Positions 6,481 through 14,774 of a DNA stretch of 20,507 bases are shown piece after piece. The first letter of the stretch is position 1, and the number at the start of each line of letters is the position of its first letter. Source of the stretch: an uncultured Bacilli bacterium (lineage in GTDB: Bacteria > Bacillota_I > Bacilli_A > RF39 > UBA660); the NCBI GenBank assembly GCA_944359735.1, contig CALVTA010000008.1:1-20507 (forward strand), read 5' to 3'. The translations under genes and the position numbers were made by a program. Under the pieces are notes generated by a model. The model ran no database searches. It was not told the origin of the DNA and worked only from the letters and a program-made list of their open reading frames with translations.

Positions 6481-7434
6481 TTATTTCATCAAATATGAGA
6501 ATATTAAAGCACTAAGTTTTTGACTATGATGCTTCAATGTATTATCTGCAATTGTAAGCAAATCAGCCTCAATAAACTCTGTATCAAGTGTTGCTAAAAC
6601 AGGATAATCTATTTTAACTGGATCTTTTCTTTCTTCTGTTGCATACCGTAAAGCCATTTCTGAACTAATTTTAGAATTTGAAGCAATAACAACATCTAAT
6701 TTATGCTTGCCTAAATAACTATTAATAAGTTTAATATGATCACTAACTGTAAAATCATCTGTCTCTCCAGGCTGTGTTACTATATTACATAAATACATAA
6801 TAGGAATATTTATATCATCAAAGCATTTAATAATATCATTACAAATAAGATGAGGAAATATACTAGTATAAAGACTACCCATGCTAAAGATAATTAAATC
6901 TGCTTCTCTAATAGCACGCTTCACAGAATCCAATACTTTAGGTTCTTCTTTATAGAAAATTTTTTTTACTTTCTTTTCACTCTTAGTAATAGAAGCTTCT
7001 CCTTCTATAACACTACCATCAGTCATCTCTGCCATAAGTGTTACATTAGCATCTTCTGTTAGTGGTAACACTTTATTTTTAATATCTAAAAAAGTACAAA
7101 GTTCATTAATTGATTCTTTTAAACTACCTGTAATATTTAAAAGAGAAATAAGTATTAAATTACCTAGGGCATGTCCATCTAAATCACTTGTCGTATTAAA
7201 ACGATACTCCAACATATCTTTAATATTATCACTAGTAGAAGATAAACTACTAAGTACTTTTCTAATATCACCAACAGCAGGAGCATGAAACTCTTCTCTC
7301 AATTTACCAGTACTTCTTCCATCATCTGAAACAGTAATAACTGCCGTTATATCTAAAGGAAAATCTTTAAGACCTTTAAGCAAATAAGAAAGTCCAGTCC
7401 CTCCTCCAAAAACTACTACTTTTTTATTATTCAT
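6481..7434 (-). CDS. yvcK: YvcK/CofD-like gluconeogenesis and cell-wall factor
   Basis: YvcK binds UDP-sugars and in Bacillus is needed for growth on gluconeogenic carbon sources and for correct cell-wall synthesis. At 317 aa it is of usual length. The N-terminal VVFGGGTGLSYLLKGLK (residues 6-22) is the nucleotide-binding glycine-rich segment, followed by VSDDGRSTGKLR and AVGDIRKVL, both family hallmarks. The AAGGAG ribosome binding site lies within the last codons of trxB, and the gap to trxB is 7 bases, indicating coupled translation. In many Firmicutes rapZ (yvcJ) sits immediately before this gene; here it is missing and trxB takes its place. Confidence 0.93.
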   Translation of the reverse strand: MNNKKVVVFGGGTGLSYLLKGLKDFPLDITAVITVSDDGRSTGKLREEFHAPAVGDIRKVLSSLSSTSDNIKDMLEYRFNTTSDLDGHALGNLILISLLNITGSLKESINELCTFLDIKNKVLPLTEDANVTLMAEMTDGSVIEGEASITKSEKKVKKIFYKEEPKVLDSVKRAIREADLIIFSMGSLYTSIFPHLICNDIIKCFDDINIPIMYLCNIVTQPGETDDFTVSDHIKLINSYLGKHKLDVVIASNSKISSEMALRYATEERKDPVKIDYPVLATLDTEFIEADLLTIADNTLKHHSQKLSALIFSYLMK

Positions 7435-7441
7435 TTACTAC

Positions 7442-8320
7442 TCATCTCCTTGAAATCTCTAAAGCAACTCGTGCTGCCTCTCCCATTGCAATTACTATTT
7501 GATAATCATATTTATTTAAAGCATCACCTACAGCATAAATACCATCTATAGAAGTCATTAAATTATCATCTGCCTTAATATATCCTCTATCATCTAAAAT
7601 TCCTAAAAAAGATAAAAAACTAGAATTAGGAATTTGTCCAATATAGACAAATACTCCATCAGTAGTTATATCATTACTATTCTTTGTCTTAATAGTAATT
7701 CTATCATCTTTACTAAAACTTTCTACTTCTCCTTTTACAAAAGAAATATTATCTATTTTTTTAATCATATCTTGTAAATAAGCTTTCGCCCTAAATTCAT
7801 TACGATATAAAACAGTTACTTTACTAGCAATTTTACTTAAGTATATCGCTCCTTCAAAAGCAGCATCAGATGCACCAATAACCACAACTTCTTTATTTTT
7901 ATATAAAGCGCCATCACAAACAGCACAATAACTTATTCCTTTAGTCCTGAGTTCATCTTCTCCTTTAACTCCAAGTAACTTAGGCTTACGACCAGTAGCA
8001 ATTATTATATAGTCGCATAAATACTCACCCTTACTAGTAATAACCTTTTTATCTTTATTCACTTTTATTTCTTTAACTTCTTCATATTTAACAGGAACAC
8101 CTAAATCAGTAATCTGTTTTAACATCTTTAAAGCTAGGTCACTTCCGCTAATTGATTCATATGAAGGAAAGTTCATAATATTACCATTATCAACTATCTG
8201 TCCTCCAGGCATAGACTTTTCTAAAATAACACAATCAATACCTGCTCTATTTAAATAAAGTGCTGAAGTCATCCCTGCCACTCCACAACCTATTATAACT
8301 ACTTTATATTTATTATCCAT
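7442..8320 (-). CDS. trxB: Thioredoxin-reductase-like flavoprotein
   Basis: The 292-aa protein has the low-molecular-weight thioredoxin reductase layout: FAD motif GCGVAG at 11-16, redox pair Cys132 and Cys135 in CAVCDGA, a second Rossmann segment at ~145-160, and a C-terminal FAD motif around IYAVGDA. It would reduce thioredoxin or a similar disulfide carrier. Two features differ from the classical enzyme. The pyridine-nucleotide loop reads GASDAA (149-154) instead of GGGxSA, and the HRRxxFRA motif, which holds the 2'-phosphate of NADPH, is LYRNEFRA (171-178), one residue shorter and altered. NADH or another donor is therefore possible. The start overlaps the end of lgt by 8 bases (ATGGATAA), with GGAG just upstream. 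Confidence 0.88.
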   Translation of the reverse strand: MDNKYKVVIIGCGVAGMTSALYLNRAGIDCVILEKSMPGGQIVDNGNIMNFPSYESISGSDLALKMLKQITDLGVPVKYEEVKEIKVNKDKKVITSKGEYLCDYIIIATGRKPKLLGVKGEDELRTKGISYCAVCDGALYKNKEVVVIGASDAAFEGAIYLSKIASKVTVLYRNEFRAKAYLQDMIKKIDNISFVKGEVESFSKDDRITIKTKNSNDITTDGVFVYIGQIPNSSFLSFLGILDDRGYIKADDNLMTSIDGIYAVGDALNKYDYQIVIAMGEAARVALEISRR

Positions 8321-9107
8321 AAAGTTTCTCCTCTCTATACAACTTCTTATTCTTTCTCAAAAATACAAAGTAAATACCAACAACAAACAAAACTACTGAT
8401 ACAAGCTGGGCTACTCTAATAGGACCTAACATTAAACTATCCAGTCTCATCCCTTCTATTATAAACCTAATAAAAGAATACCACATCATATAAAATCCCA
8501 TAAGTTGACCTGTTTTAAGGTTTTTATAAAACTTTCTAATTAATAAAAGCATTATAAAGCCAATTACATTCCAAACTGACTCAAAGAAAAATGTTGGCAT
8601 ATAGTAATCTCCATTAATATACATACCATTAATAATAAATTCTGGTATATATAAACTCTTTAAATAACCATATGATGTAACGTATCCATATGCTTCACTA
8701 TTAAAGAAATTACCCCATCTACCTATCGCTTGACCTATAATAAGACCCACTACTAATATATCTAAAAGCTTTAAAAAATTTATCTTATGTTTTCTAGTAT
8801 AATAAAAGAGATATAAAAGTCCTCCAAGTATTCCCCCATGAATGGCAAGTCCTCCATGCCATATATAAAATATTTCTATAGGATTAGTAAGATAATATTG
8901 TAGATTAAACAAAATATAATAAAGTCTCGCTCCTAAAAAAGCAAAAATAATTGTATAGAAAAACATATCAAAAAGCTCATCTTTATCGATCTTTTCTTTT
9001 CTAAATTCCAAAAAAGCAAAGAATCCCCCTATTAAAACTCCTAAAAAAATAAATATAGAATAATAATATATTTTTATAAAACCTAAATCTAAAAATATCC
9101 TATCCAT
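8313..9107 (-). CDS. lgt: Prolipoprotein diacylglyceryl transferase
   Basis: Lgt transfers a diacylglyceryl group from phosphatidylglycerol to the lipobox cysteine of prolipoproteins, the first step of lipoprotein maturation. The 264-aa sequence is strongly hydrophobic with about seven membrane segments. It carries the family words GGLAIHGGILGG (catalytic-region His), GQAIGRWGNFFNSEAYG (the Lgt signature with the essential Arg and Asn), and the C-terminal WYSFIRFIIEGMRLDSL. The start overlaps the yvlD stop by eight bases, and the stop overlaps the trxB start by eight bases, so translation of the three is probably coupled. Membership of the uvrA operon is typical for Bacilli. Confidence 0.95.
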   Translation of the reverse strand: MDRIFLDLGFIKIYYYSIFIFLGVLIGGFFAFLEFRKEKIDKDELFDMFFYTIIFAFLGARLYYILFNLQYYLTNPIEIFYIWHGGLAIHGGILGGLLYLFYYTRKHKINFLKLLDILVVGLIIGQAIGRWGNFFNSEAYGYVTSYGYLKSLYIPEFIINGMYINGDYYMPTFFFESVWNVIGFIMLLLIRKFYKNLKTGQLMGFYMMWYSFIRFIIEGMRLDSLMLGPIRVAQLVSVVLFVVGIYFVFLRKNKKLYREEKLYG

Positions 9108-9528
9108 GACGTTTAACCTTTCTTATAATAGGTTTAATAACAAACTCTTCTATCAAAACATTAACTACTGAAATTAATATTGAAATAGCAAGAGCCACCC
9201 AAAAATCTAAAAGATTAAAGTACTTACCAAGTATCCAATCTGTCAATTTTAAAATAAATAAATTAATAAATGGATAAAAAAGTCCAAGTGTTAAAGCTGT
9301 TACTGGTATTGTTAATCTAACAAGTAATGGTTTAACAGTTTGATTTAAAATATAGATAATAAATGATGCAAGTATCGAAAAAAGTACAGGATGAGTAGGA
9401 TCTATATAAAAAGATTTAAAAACTTTAGAAACTAAAAAGAAAACTATAGAATAACTTGCAAAATACAAAAGCCATTCAAAAAATCTATTTAATCTGATTT
9501 TCTCTTTTGTCTTTACAATTATCTTCAT
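9100..9528 (-). CDS. yvlD: YvlD/DUF360 (phage-holin-family-4-like) membrane protein
   Basis: This 142-aa integral membrane protein has about four hydrophobic segments (residues ~17-38, 47-66, 73-95, 108-130) and a basic C-terminus. The central NQTVKPLLVRLTIPVTALTLGLFYPFIN region, from about residue 62, is characteristic of the YvlD family. Its function is unknown; the 'holin' label comes from fold resemblance and does not show lytic activity. In Bacilli relatives sit near hprK and lgt. The start follows AGGAGG and lies 16 bases after the uvrA stop; the stop overlaps lgt. Confidence 0.8.
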   Translation of the reverse strand: MKIIVKTKEKIRLNRFFEWLLYFASYSIVFFLVSKVFKSFYIDPTHPVLFSILASFIIYILNQTVKPLLVRLTIPVTALTLGLFYPFINLFILKLTDWILGKYFNLLDFWVALAISILISVVNVLIEEFVIKPIIRKVKRHG

Positions 9529-9544
9529 AGTCTCCTCCTATAAC

Positions 9545-12352
9545 TTATAACATTTTCTTTAAAAATTGTCCTGTATAAGACTCTTTAACATTACTTACAG
9601 ACTCAGGAGTACCAGTAGTAACTAAATTACCACCACCATCTCCACCTTCCGGACCTAAATCTATAATGTAGTCAGCACACTTTATAACATCAAGGTTATG
9701 CTCTATAACTACAACTGTATCTTTATTATCGACTATTTTCTGTAAAATTGCAAGTAACTTCTTAATATCTGCAGAATGTAATCCTGTAGTAGGTTCATCT
9801 AAAACAAACAAGGTTTTACCAGTTGCTTTCTTCTGTAACTCTTTAGCAAGTTTAACACGTTCTGCTTCTCCCCCACTCAAAGTAGGAGCACTTTGTCCTA
9901 GTTTAATATAACCAAGACCTACATCTTCAAGTACTTGAAGTTTATTTTTAATCTTAGGAACATTACTAAAGAATTCTAAGGCCTCACTAACTCGCATATC
10001 TAAAACATCTGCAATATTCTTCTCTTTATAGTAAATGTTTAAAGTTTCTCTATTATACCTCGTACCATGACACACTTCACAATCAACATAAACATCAGGT
10101 AAGAAATGCATCTCTATTTTTTTAACGCCATCTCCTCTGCAAGCTTCACAACGCCCTCCCTTTACATTGAAAGAAAATCTATTCTTCTCAAAGCCATACA
10201 TTTTCGCTTCTTTAGTATTAGTAAACAACTCTCTAATATCATCAAATACACCTGTATAAGTAGCAGGATTACTACGAGGAGTTCTACCAATAGGAGATTG
10301 TGATATATCAACAAGTTTATCAATATTTTCAAGTCCAAGTATTTTCTTATGTTTACCAGGTTTAGATTTAGATTTATATAAAGTATTAGAAGCAGCCTTA
10401 ACTAATATCTCATTAATTAAACTACTCTTACCACTACCACTAACACCCGTAACACAAGTAAAAGTTCCAAGAGGTATTTTTACATCTATATTTTTTAAGT
10501 TATTCTCTTCTGCTCCTTTAATAGTTATATATTTACCAATACCTTTTCTTCTAGTTTTTGGAACTTCAATACACTCTTTTCCACTTAAATAACGACCTGT
10601 GACACTATCATCATTCGCCATAACTTCACTAGGTGTACCAGCCGCAACTATTTTTCCTCCTCTATCTCCTGCTTCAGGACCTACATCAACTAAGTAGTCT
10701 GCTGCAAGCATAGTATCAGTATCATGTTCTACAACTATCAAAGTATTACCCAAATCTCTCATCTCAAGTAATGAATTAATAAGTCTATCATTATCCCTTT
10801 GATGAAGTCCGATACTAGGCTCATCTAAAACATATAAAACCCCTGTTAAACGAGAACCTATCTGAGTTGCAAGTCTAATGCGTTGTGCTTCTCCACCACT
10901 TAATGTACCTGCACTTCTTGCAAGAGTTAAATATTCAAGACCAACATTTTTCAAAAAAGATAGACGTGATTTGATTTCTTTTAGTATAAGGTCTGCAATC
11001 TGCATCTTTTCTTCACTAAGTTTTAATTTATCAAAGAAAGTAATAAGCTCTTTAATGCTCATTAGAGTTACTTCATAAATATTTTTATCCCCTACTTTAA
11101 CAGATAAAACTTCATCAGCAAGTCTAGCCCCATTACACACTTCACAAGTAGTCTCAATCATAAACTTCTCTAACCACTCTCTAATCCAACTACTAGATGT
11201 TTCCATATAACGTCGTTCAAGATTATTGATTATTCCTTCATAATAATCAGTCTGATTAGTAACATTACCACTTTTTGAAGTAAAATGAAAATTAATTAAT
11301 TCATCACTTCCATAAAGAATTAAGTCCTTCTCTCTTTCAGTTAGTTTCTTAAAAGGTTTAGTTAAACTTATTTTATAATGTTTACACAAACACTCTAATT
11401 TTTTAAAATAAATATTATCAATATCATCACCAAGAGTAACAATCGCTCCATCTTTTAAAGATTTATTCTTATCAGGAATAACTAAATCAGGATCTATTTT
11501 TAATTTAATACCAAGTCCCTTACACTCAGGACAAGCTCCATAAGGTGCATTAAAACTAAATAGACGAGGCTCAAGTTCAGGAAGTGAAAAATCACAATAT
11601 GGACAAGCAAAATCTTCTGAGTAAACAACTTCACCACTTCCAAGAAAATCAACTACTACTTTACCCTTACTAAGTTTAGTAGCAACCTCAAGTGATTCAA
11701 ATAACCTACTTCTAATACCATCTTTTAAAACAATTCTATCCACAATTACTTCAATATTAGACTTTTTATTCTTCTCTAAAGTAATCTCTTCTGTTAAATC
11801 CTGCATCTCACCATTTATTCTAACTCTAACAAATCCTTGTTTTTGTAAATCTTGAAGTAAATCTTTATGCGTACCTTTCTCCCCATGAACAACAGGAGCC
11901 ATTATAACAAGTCTCGTTCCTTCTTCTCGTTCTAATATTTTATTAGTCATCTCTTCAATACTTTGACTAGTTATAGGAATATTATGATTAGGACAATATG
12001 GTACTCCTACTCTTGCAAATAAAAGACGTAAATAGTCATATATCTCAGTAACTGTACCAACTGTACTACGAGGATTCTTACTAGTAGTTTTCTGGTCAAT
12101 ACTAATCGCAGGACTAAGTCCTTCTATAGAATCTACATCAGGCTTTTCTGTACCACCTAAAAACTGTCTAGCATAAGCAGACAAACTCTCCACATATCTT
12201 CTTTGACCTTCAGCATATATTGTATCAAAAGCAAGAGAACTCTTACCACTACCACTAACACCAGTCATTACAATTAATTTATTCTTAGGTAATTCTATAG
12301 AAACATTTTTCAAATTATTTTCTCTAGCACCCTTAACTATTATTTTATCCAC
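9545..12352 (-). CDS. uvrA: Excinuclease ABC subunit A
   Basis: UvrA is the damage-sensing ATPase of nucleotide excision repair; it loads UvrB at lesions. The protein has two ABC ATPase halves: Walker A GVSGSGKSS near residue 32 and again near residue 635, signature LSGGEAQRIRLA and LSGGEAERVKLA, and zinc-binding CxxC pairs (CPYC...CPEC, CEAC...CEVC). I place the start at the GTG at 12352, giving 935 aa beginning MDKIIVKGARENN, the standard UvrA N-terminus, with AAGGAAG upstream. An in-frame TTG at 12397 would add 15 residues that do not fit the family. It is the first gene of a six-gene operon with its own promoter. No LexA-type operator is visible. uvrB is not in the window. Confidence 0.95.
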   Translation of the reverse strand: MDKIIVKGARENNLKNVSIELPKNKLIVMTGVSGSGKSSLAFDTIYAEGQRRYVESLSAYARQFLGGTEKPDVDSIEGLSPAISIDQKTTSKNPRSTVGTVTEIYDYLRLLFARVGVPYCPNHNIPITSQSIEEMTNKILEREEGTRLVIMAPVVHGEKGTHKDLLQDLQKQGFVRVRINGEMQDLTEEITLEKNKKSNIEVIVDRIVLKDGIRSRLFESLEVATKLSKGKVVVDFLGSGEVVYSEDFACPYCDFSLPELEPRLFSFNAPYGACPECKGLGIKLKIDPDLVIPDKNKSLKDGAIVTLGDDIDNIYFKKLECLCKHYKISLTKPFKKLTEREKDLILYGSDELINFHFTSKSGNVTNQTDYYEGIINNLERRYMETSSSWIREWLEKFMIETTCEVCNGARLADEVLSVKVGDKNIYEVTLMSIKELITFFDKLKLSEEKMQIADLILKEIKSRLSFLKNVGLEYLTLARSAGTLSGGEAQRIRLATQIGSRLTGVLYVLDEPSIGLHQRDNDRLINSLLEMRDLGNTLIVVEHDTDTMLAADYLVDVGPEAGDRGGKIVAAGTPSEVMANDDSVTGRYLSGKECIEVPKTRRKGIGKYITIKGAEENNLKNIDVKIPLGTFTCVTGVSGSGKSSLINEILVKAASNTLYKSKSKPGKHKKILGLENIDKLVDISQSPIGRTPRSNPATYTGVFDDIRELFTNTKEAKMYGFEKNRFSFNVKGGRCEACRGDGVKKIEMHFLPDVYVDCEVCHGTRYNRETLNIYYKEKNIADVLDMRVSEALEFFSNVPKIKNKLQVLEDVGLGYIKLGQSAPTLSGGEAERVKLAKELQKKATGKTLFVLDEPTTGLHSADIKKLLAILQKIVDNKDTVVVIEHNLDVIKCADYIIDLGPEGGDGGGNLVTTGTPESVSNVKESYTGQFLKKML

Positions 12353-12416
12353 TGCATACCACTTCCTTAAAACGTCATCTATTATAATACAAAACAATAT
12401 ATTTTGCTACTACCAA

Positions 12417-12445
12417 AATATACCATAAGTATACCCGTTAGTCAA
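12417..12445 (-). promoter_or_regulatory. Promoter of the uvrA operon
   Basis: The -35 TTGACT (12445-12440), a 17-nt spacer and the -10 TATATT (12422-12417) lie 65 nt upstream of the GTG start. It would drive uvrA-yvlD-lgt-trxB-yvcK-whiA. Confidence 0.7.
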
Positions 12446-12465
12446 ACATATTTTCTATAATTGTA

Positions 12466-12499
12466 GCAATAAAAATATAGACTATTATCTAATCTACAC
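12466..12499 (-). terminator. Probable terminator of the kinase-like hypothetical gene
   Basis: On minus, AGATTA (12495-12490), a 5-base loop and TAGTCT (12484-12479) form a stem with one G-U pair, extended outward by further A-U/G-U pairs. It is followed by atatttttatt. It lies between the hypothetical gene and the uvrA promoter. Confidence 0.5.
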
Positions 12500-12501
12500 T
12501 T

Positions 12502-13206
12502 TTATTCAACTCCTAATAAGAAAGCAATCAAAGGTATTAAAAGACTACTAACAATTATAACGAAAGCTAAAGCATAATTAGTAACAAAAGCCGCTATATT
12601 ATCTTTATTCACTTCATTAGGCAATTTCATTGGAACAATCTTTTTATCTTCCTCATCACCATAATGACCAGTACTCTTAACATAACTTCTACCATTACTT
12701 GCCCCTCCCTCTTCTAGAAGAGCCTTATTAAGTTTAGTAATCTCTTGTTTATTTTTAATTTCTATATAATCACATAAATAAGTATGACCTCCATTAACTA
12801 ATATCATCTGATAATAATTAACTAAATTTTCAGGAATAAATATCTTAAATTGTGCAAAGTTCTGTTTTAAAAATTCAGGTTTCAAATAATCCAACGTCTC
12901 AGATAAAAGCCCTACTTCTAAGAAAGCCAAATTATAAATATTATTATTAATTTTAGTAGTTACATCATCATCCATTACATCAATACTTTTAAAATTAACA
13001 AAATCTTCATTATTATTAGTGACACCTAATATTATATTTTTGGGATTAAAATTAACAATATAATAGCCTTCACCATGAATATATTTCATGGTGGAATCCA
13101 TTACATAAAAAACTCTTGTATACTCATCGTTATTATGATAAGACTTAATATATTCTTCTAAAGTCTCTTCAAAAGGAACTCTATTTATCTCTCCCATAGG
13201 CATCAC
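12502..13206 (-). CDS. Hypothetical C-tail-anchored protein with pseudokinase-like segment
   Basis: I do not recognise a named family. The 234-aa protein is soluble except for one hydrophobic helix at the very end (about residues 205-232), so it is probably tail-anchored with its N-terminus in the cytoplasm. Residues ~35-60 (MKYIHGEGYYIVNFNPKNII) resemble the catalytic loop of protein kinases (xHxxGxxHRDxKPxNI), but the catalytic Asp is replaced by Asn and the HRD His/Arg are lost. A later IDVM sits where DFG would be. The N-lobe with its ATP-binding Lys is absent. It looks like an isolated, inactive kinase C-lobe, reminiscent of the pseudokinase part of EssB/YukC proteins but half as long; this is an inference. 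The start could be the GTG at 13206 or the adjacent ATG at 13203; the ribosome binding site is weak. Confidence 0.7.
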   Translation of the reverse strand: MMPMGEINRVPFEETLEEYIKSYHNNDEYTRVFYVMDSTMKYIHGEGYYIVNFNPKNIILGVTNNNEDFVNFKSIDVMDDDVTTKINNNIYNLAFLEVGLLSETLDYLKPEFLKQNFAQFKIFIPENLVNYYQMILVNGGHTYLCDYIEIKNKQEITKLNKALLEEGGASNGRSYVKSTGHYGDEEDKKIVPMKLPNEVNKDNIAAFVTNYALAFVIIVSSLLIPLIAFLLGVE

Positions 13207-13230
13207 TGCTTTCTATTCTTTATATTATAT

Positions 13231-13259
13231 ATTTTAAAGCATTTCCCTATTAATTACAA
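13231..13259 (-). promoter_or_regulatory. Promoter of the kinase-like hypothetical gene
   Basis: The -35 TTGTAA (13259-13254), a 17-nt spacer and the -10 TAAAAT (13236-13231) lie 25 nt before the start. The -35 lies inside one arm of an inverted repeat. Confidence 0.5.
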
Positions 13260-13290
13260 GAGGCGTTTATATTTAATAATACTTGTAATT
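13252..13290. repeat. 9-bp inverted repeat with 21-nt spacer
   Basis: aattacaag (13252-13260) and cttgtaatt (13282-13290) are perfect complements, with a -35 element inside the left arm. It could be an operator or the remains of a terminator for the sigma-factor transcript. The wide loop and lack of a T-run make the terminator reading weak. Confidence 0.4.
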
Positions 13291-13463
13291 CTAGTACACT
13301 CTAATCAATAACATTCAGATTTCTAACGATAATTAAAGAAATTCTATCTTTATTTTCAATTGATGATAAAGAGATACTACTATTCTATTATCATAAATAT
13401 CTACCATATCTATATACTTAGTTCTAATCATATCCTAGTTTTAACAAAGAGAAACAATACTTA

Positions 13464-14033
13464 TCAACAACAAACTTCAAATTTTTCTTTCATTGCTTTA
13501 ATCGCTCTACTTATTTTAGAAGAACTAACATCCAAAAGCTTCATTATCTCTATATATTTAAAGTTATTTAGTCTTAATGAAATAATAGCAGCATCTTCTA
13601 TATTTATACTATATAAATAGTCATTTAATTTATTATATATGTCCAAATCACCTATATAATCATAAGGATCTATACTATTAACATCTCTAACCTCATAATC
13701 TAACTCTTGATAATTCAAAAGAGGTCTATTTCTAAGTGTAAGAACATTTCTATACATAAGATTAAAACTAGATGTTAAACATACTAAAAGAAATGAATAA
13801 AACAAACTCCCCTTGTTAACATCAAAATTCCTAATAGCATGATTAAAACCAATAATTCCCTCCTGTAAGAAATCATCAAGAGCAAAACCTTCATAATTAT
13901 TATTCTTTAAATAATTAAAATACTCTAAAGCCTTAGCATAAATAACCGGTTTATACTTATTAAACATAATATCATAAGCTATTTCATCATTATCAAAAAT
14001 TAAATCCAAAAGTTCATAATCATTATATTTCAT
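13464..14033 (-). CDS. sigH: SigH-like RNA polymerase sigma factor (sigma-70 family)
   Basis: This 189-aa sigma factor has a region 2 (residues ~18-100, core DDFLQEGIIGFNHAIRNFD at 53-71, which binds core polymerase and the -10) and a region 4 helix-turn-helix (~140-183, FKYIEIMKLLDVSSSKISRAI). The extension beyond region 2 is short, without region 1 or a full region 3, which fits SigH/ECF-like factors. The gene follows rlmB by five bases; cysS-mrnC-rlmB-(yacP)-sigH is a conserved Firmicutes order, which supports the SigH name. The usual yacP (NYN nuclease) between rlmB and sigH is absent. In Bacillus SigH controls stationary-phase and competence genes; the role here is unknown. The stop is TGA. 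Confidence 0.8.
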   Translation of the reverse strand: MKYNDYELLDLIFDNDEIAYDIMFNKYKPVIYAKALEYFNYLKNNNYEGFALDDFLQEGIIGFNHAIRNFDVNKGSLFYSFLLVCLTSSFNLMYRNVLTLRNRPLLNYQELDYEVRDVNSIDPYDYIGDLDIYNKLNDYLYSINIEDAAIISLRLNNFKYIEIMKLLDVSSSKISRAIKAMKEKFEVCC

Positions 14034-14038
14034 AAATC

Positions 14039-14749
14039 CTACTTTCTACTTCGGACCATCTCATATATTAAAACACCAGCAGCAACTGAAGCATTTAAGC
14101 TATCAATTTTAGAACTTATTGGAATAGTAACTAAAAAATCACAGTTTTCCTTAACTAATTTACTTATCCCTTTCTCTTCATTACCTATAACAAGACAAAC
14201 ATTTCCATTATAATCTACTTTAGTATAATCTTCTCCATCCATGACAGTTCCATATATCCAAAAACCATTATCTTTTAAATCTTTGATAGCAGTATTTAAA
14301 TTAGTAACTAACACAATATCAATATCAAATACCGCTCCTACACTAGTCTTAACAACTGTAGGAGTAACTAATACTTGCCTATTATTAGGAATAATGATAG
14401 CATCAATAGATGCAGCTACAGCAGTTCTAATAATCGCCCCAAAATTATGAGGATCAAGGATATGATCCAACATAAGTACCGTCTTATTACTATTCTTTTT
14501 CACCAAAAATTGTGAAAAAGAAGTATATTGATAGTCCTCCATATCAATAATTATACCCTGATGAACACCATTTGCCAAATTATCAAGTTCATAATTTCGC
14601 TTAATTTTTATCTTAGATTTCAAAGAATCATTAAATAAAGAACTATTTTTTTGTAAAAACACCGCATCAGTATAAATGGTTTTTACATTTTCACACAAAT
14701 TTTCATCTTTTAAAATTCTTTCAGAAACATTTTTTCCATATACTAACAT
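14039..14749 (-). CDS. rlmB: 23S rRNA 2'-O-ribose methyltransferase, SpoU/TrmH family
   Basis: The 236-aa SPOUT-fold enzyme transfers methyl from S-adenosylmethionine to a ribose 2'-OH, by homology G2251 of 23S rRNA. All three SpoU motifs are present: motif 1 LDHILDPHNFGAIIRTA (about residues 93-109, with the catalytic Arg), motif 2 VCLVIGNEEKGIS and motif 3 DSLNASVAAGVLIYEM near the C-terminus. The N-terminal ~75 residues (MLVYGKNVSERIL...) match the substrate-binding extension of RlmB/YacO. AGGAG precedes the start. It sits after the dead S66 peptidase and before sigH in the cysS cluster. Confidence 0.9.
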   Translation of the reverse strand: MLVYGKNVSERILKDENLCENVKTIYTDAVFLQKNSSLFNDSLKSKIKIKRNYELDNLANGVHQGIIIDMEDYQYTSFSQFLVKKNSNKTVLMLDHILDPHNFGAIIRTAVAASIDAIIIPNNRQVLVTPTVVKTSVGAVFDIDIVLVTNLNTAIKDLKDNGFWIYGTVMDGEDYTKVDYNGNVCLVIGNEEKGISKLVKENCDFLVTIPISSKIDSLNASVAAGVLIYEMVRSRK

Positions 14750-14774
14750 AAATTTTCTCCTATCATCTAAAAAA

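Noticed and set aside
9545..12352. Short plus-strand frames opposite uvrA and other large genes
   Set aside because: They are antisense shadows without ribosome binding sites or family resemblance.
12353..12397. Upstream TTG start adding 15 residues to UvrA
   Set aside because: The added residues do not fit the family; the GTG at 12352 has AAGGAAG upstream and gives the standard MDKIIVKGA start.
12353..12501. LexA/SOS operator upstream of uvrA
   Set aside because: No GAAC-N4-GTTC-type site is visible in the promoter region.
13333..13431. 32-codon minus-strand frame (MIRTKYIDMVDIYDNRI...) after sigH
   Set aside because: No recognisable homology, and its AGG lies only two bases from the ATG. 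It could be a decayed fragment but cannot be supported.
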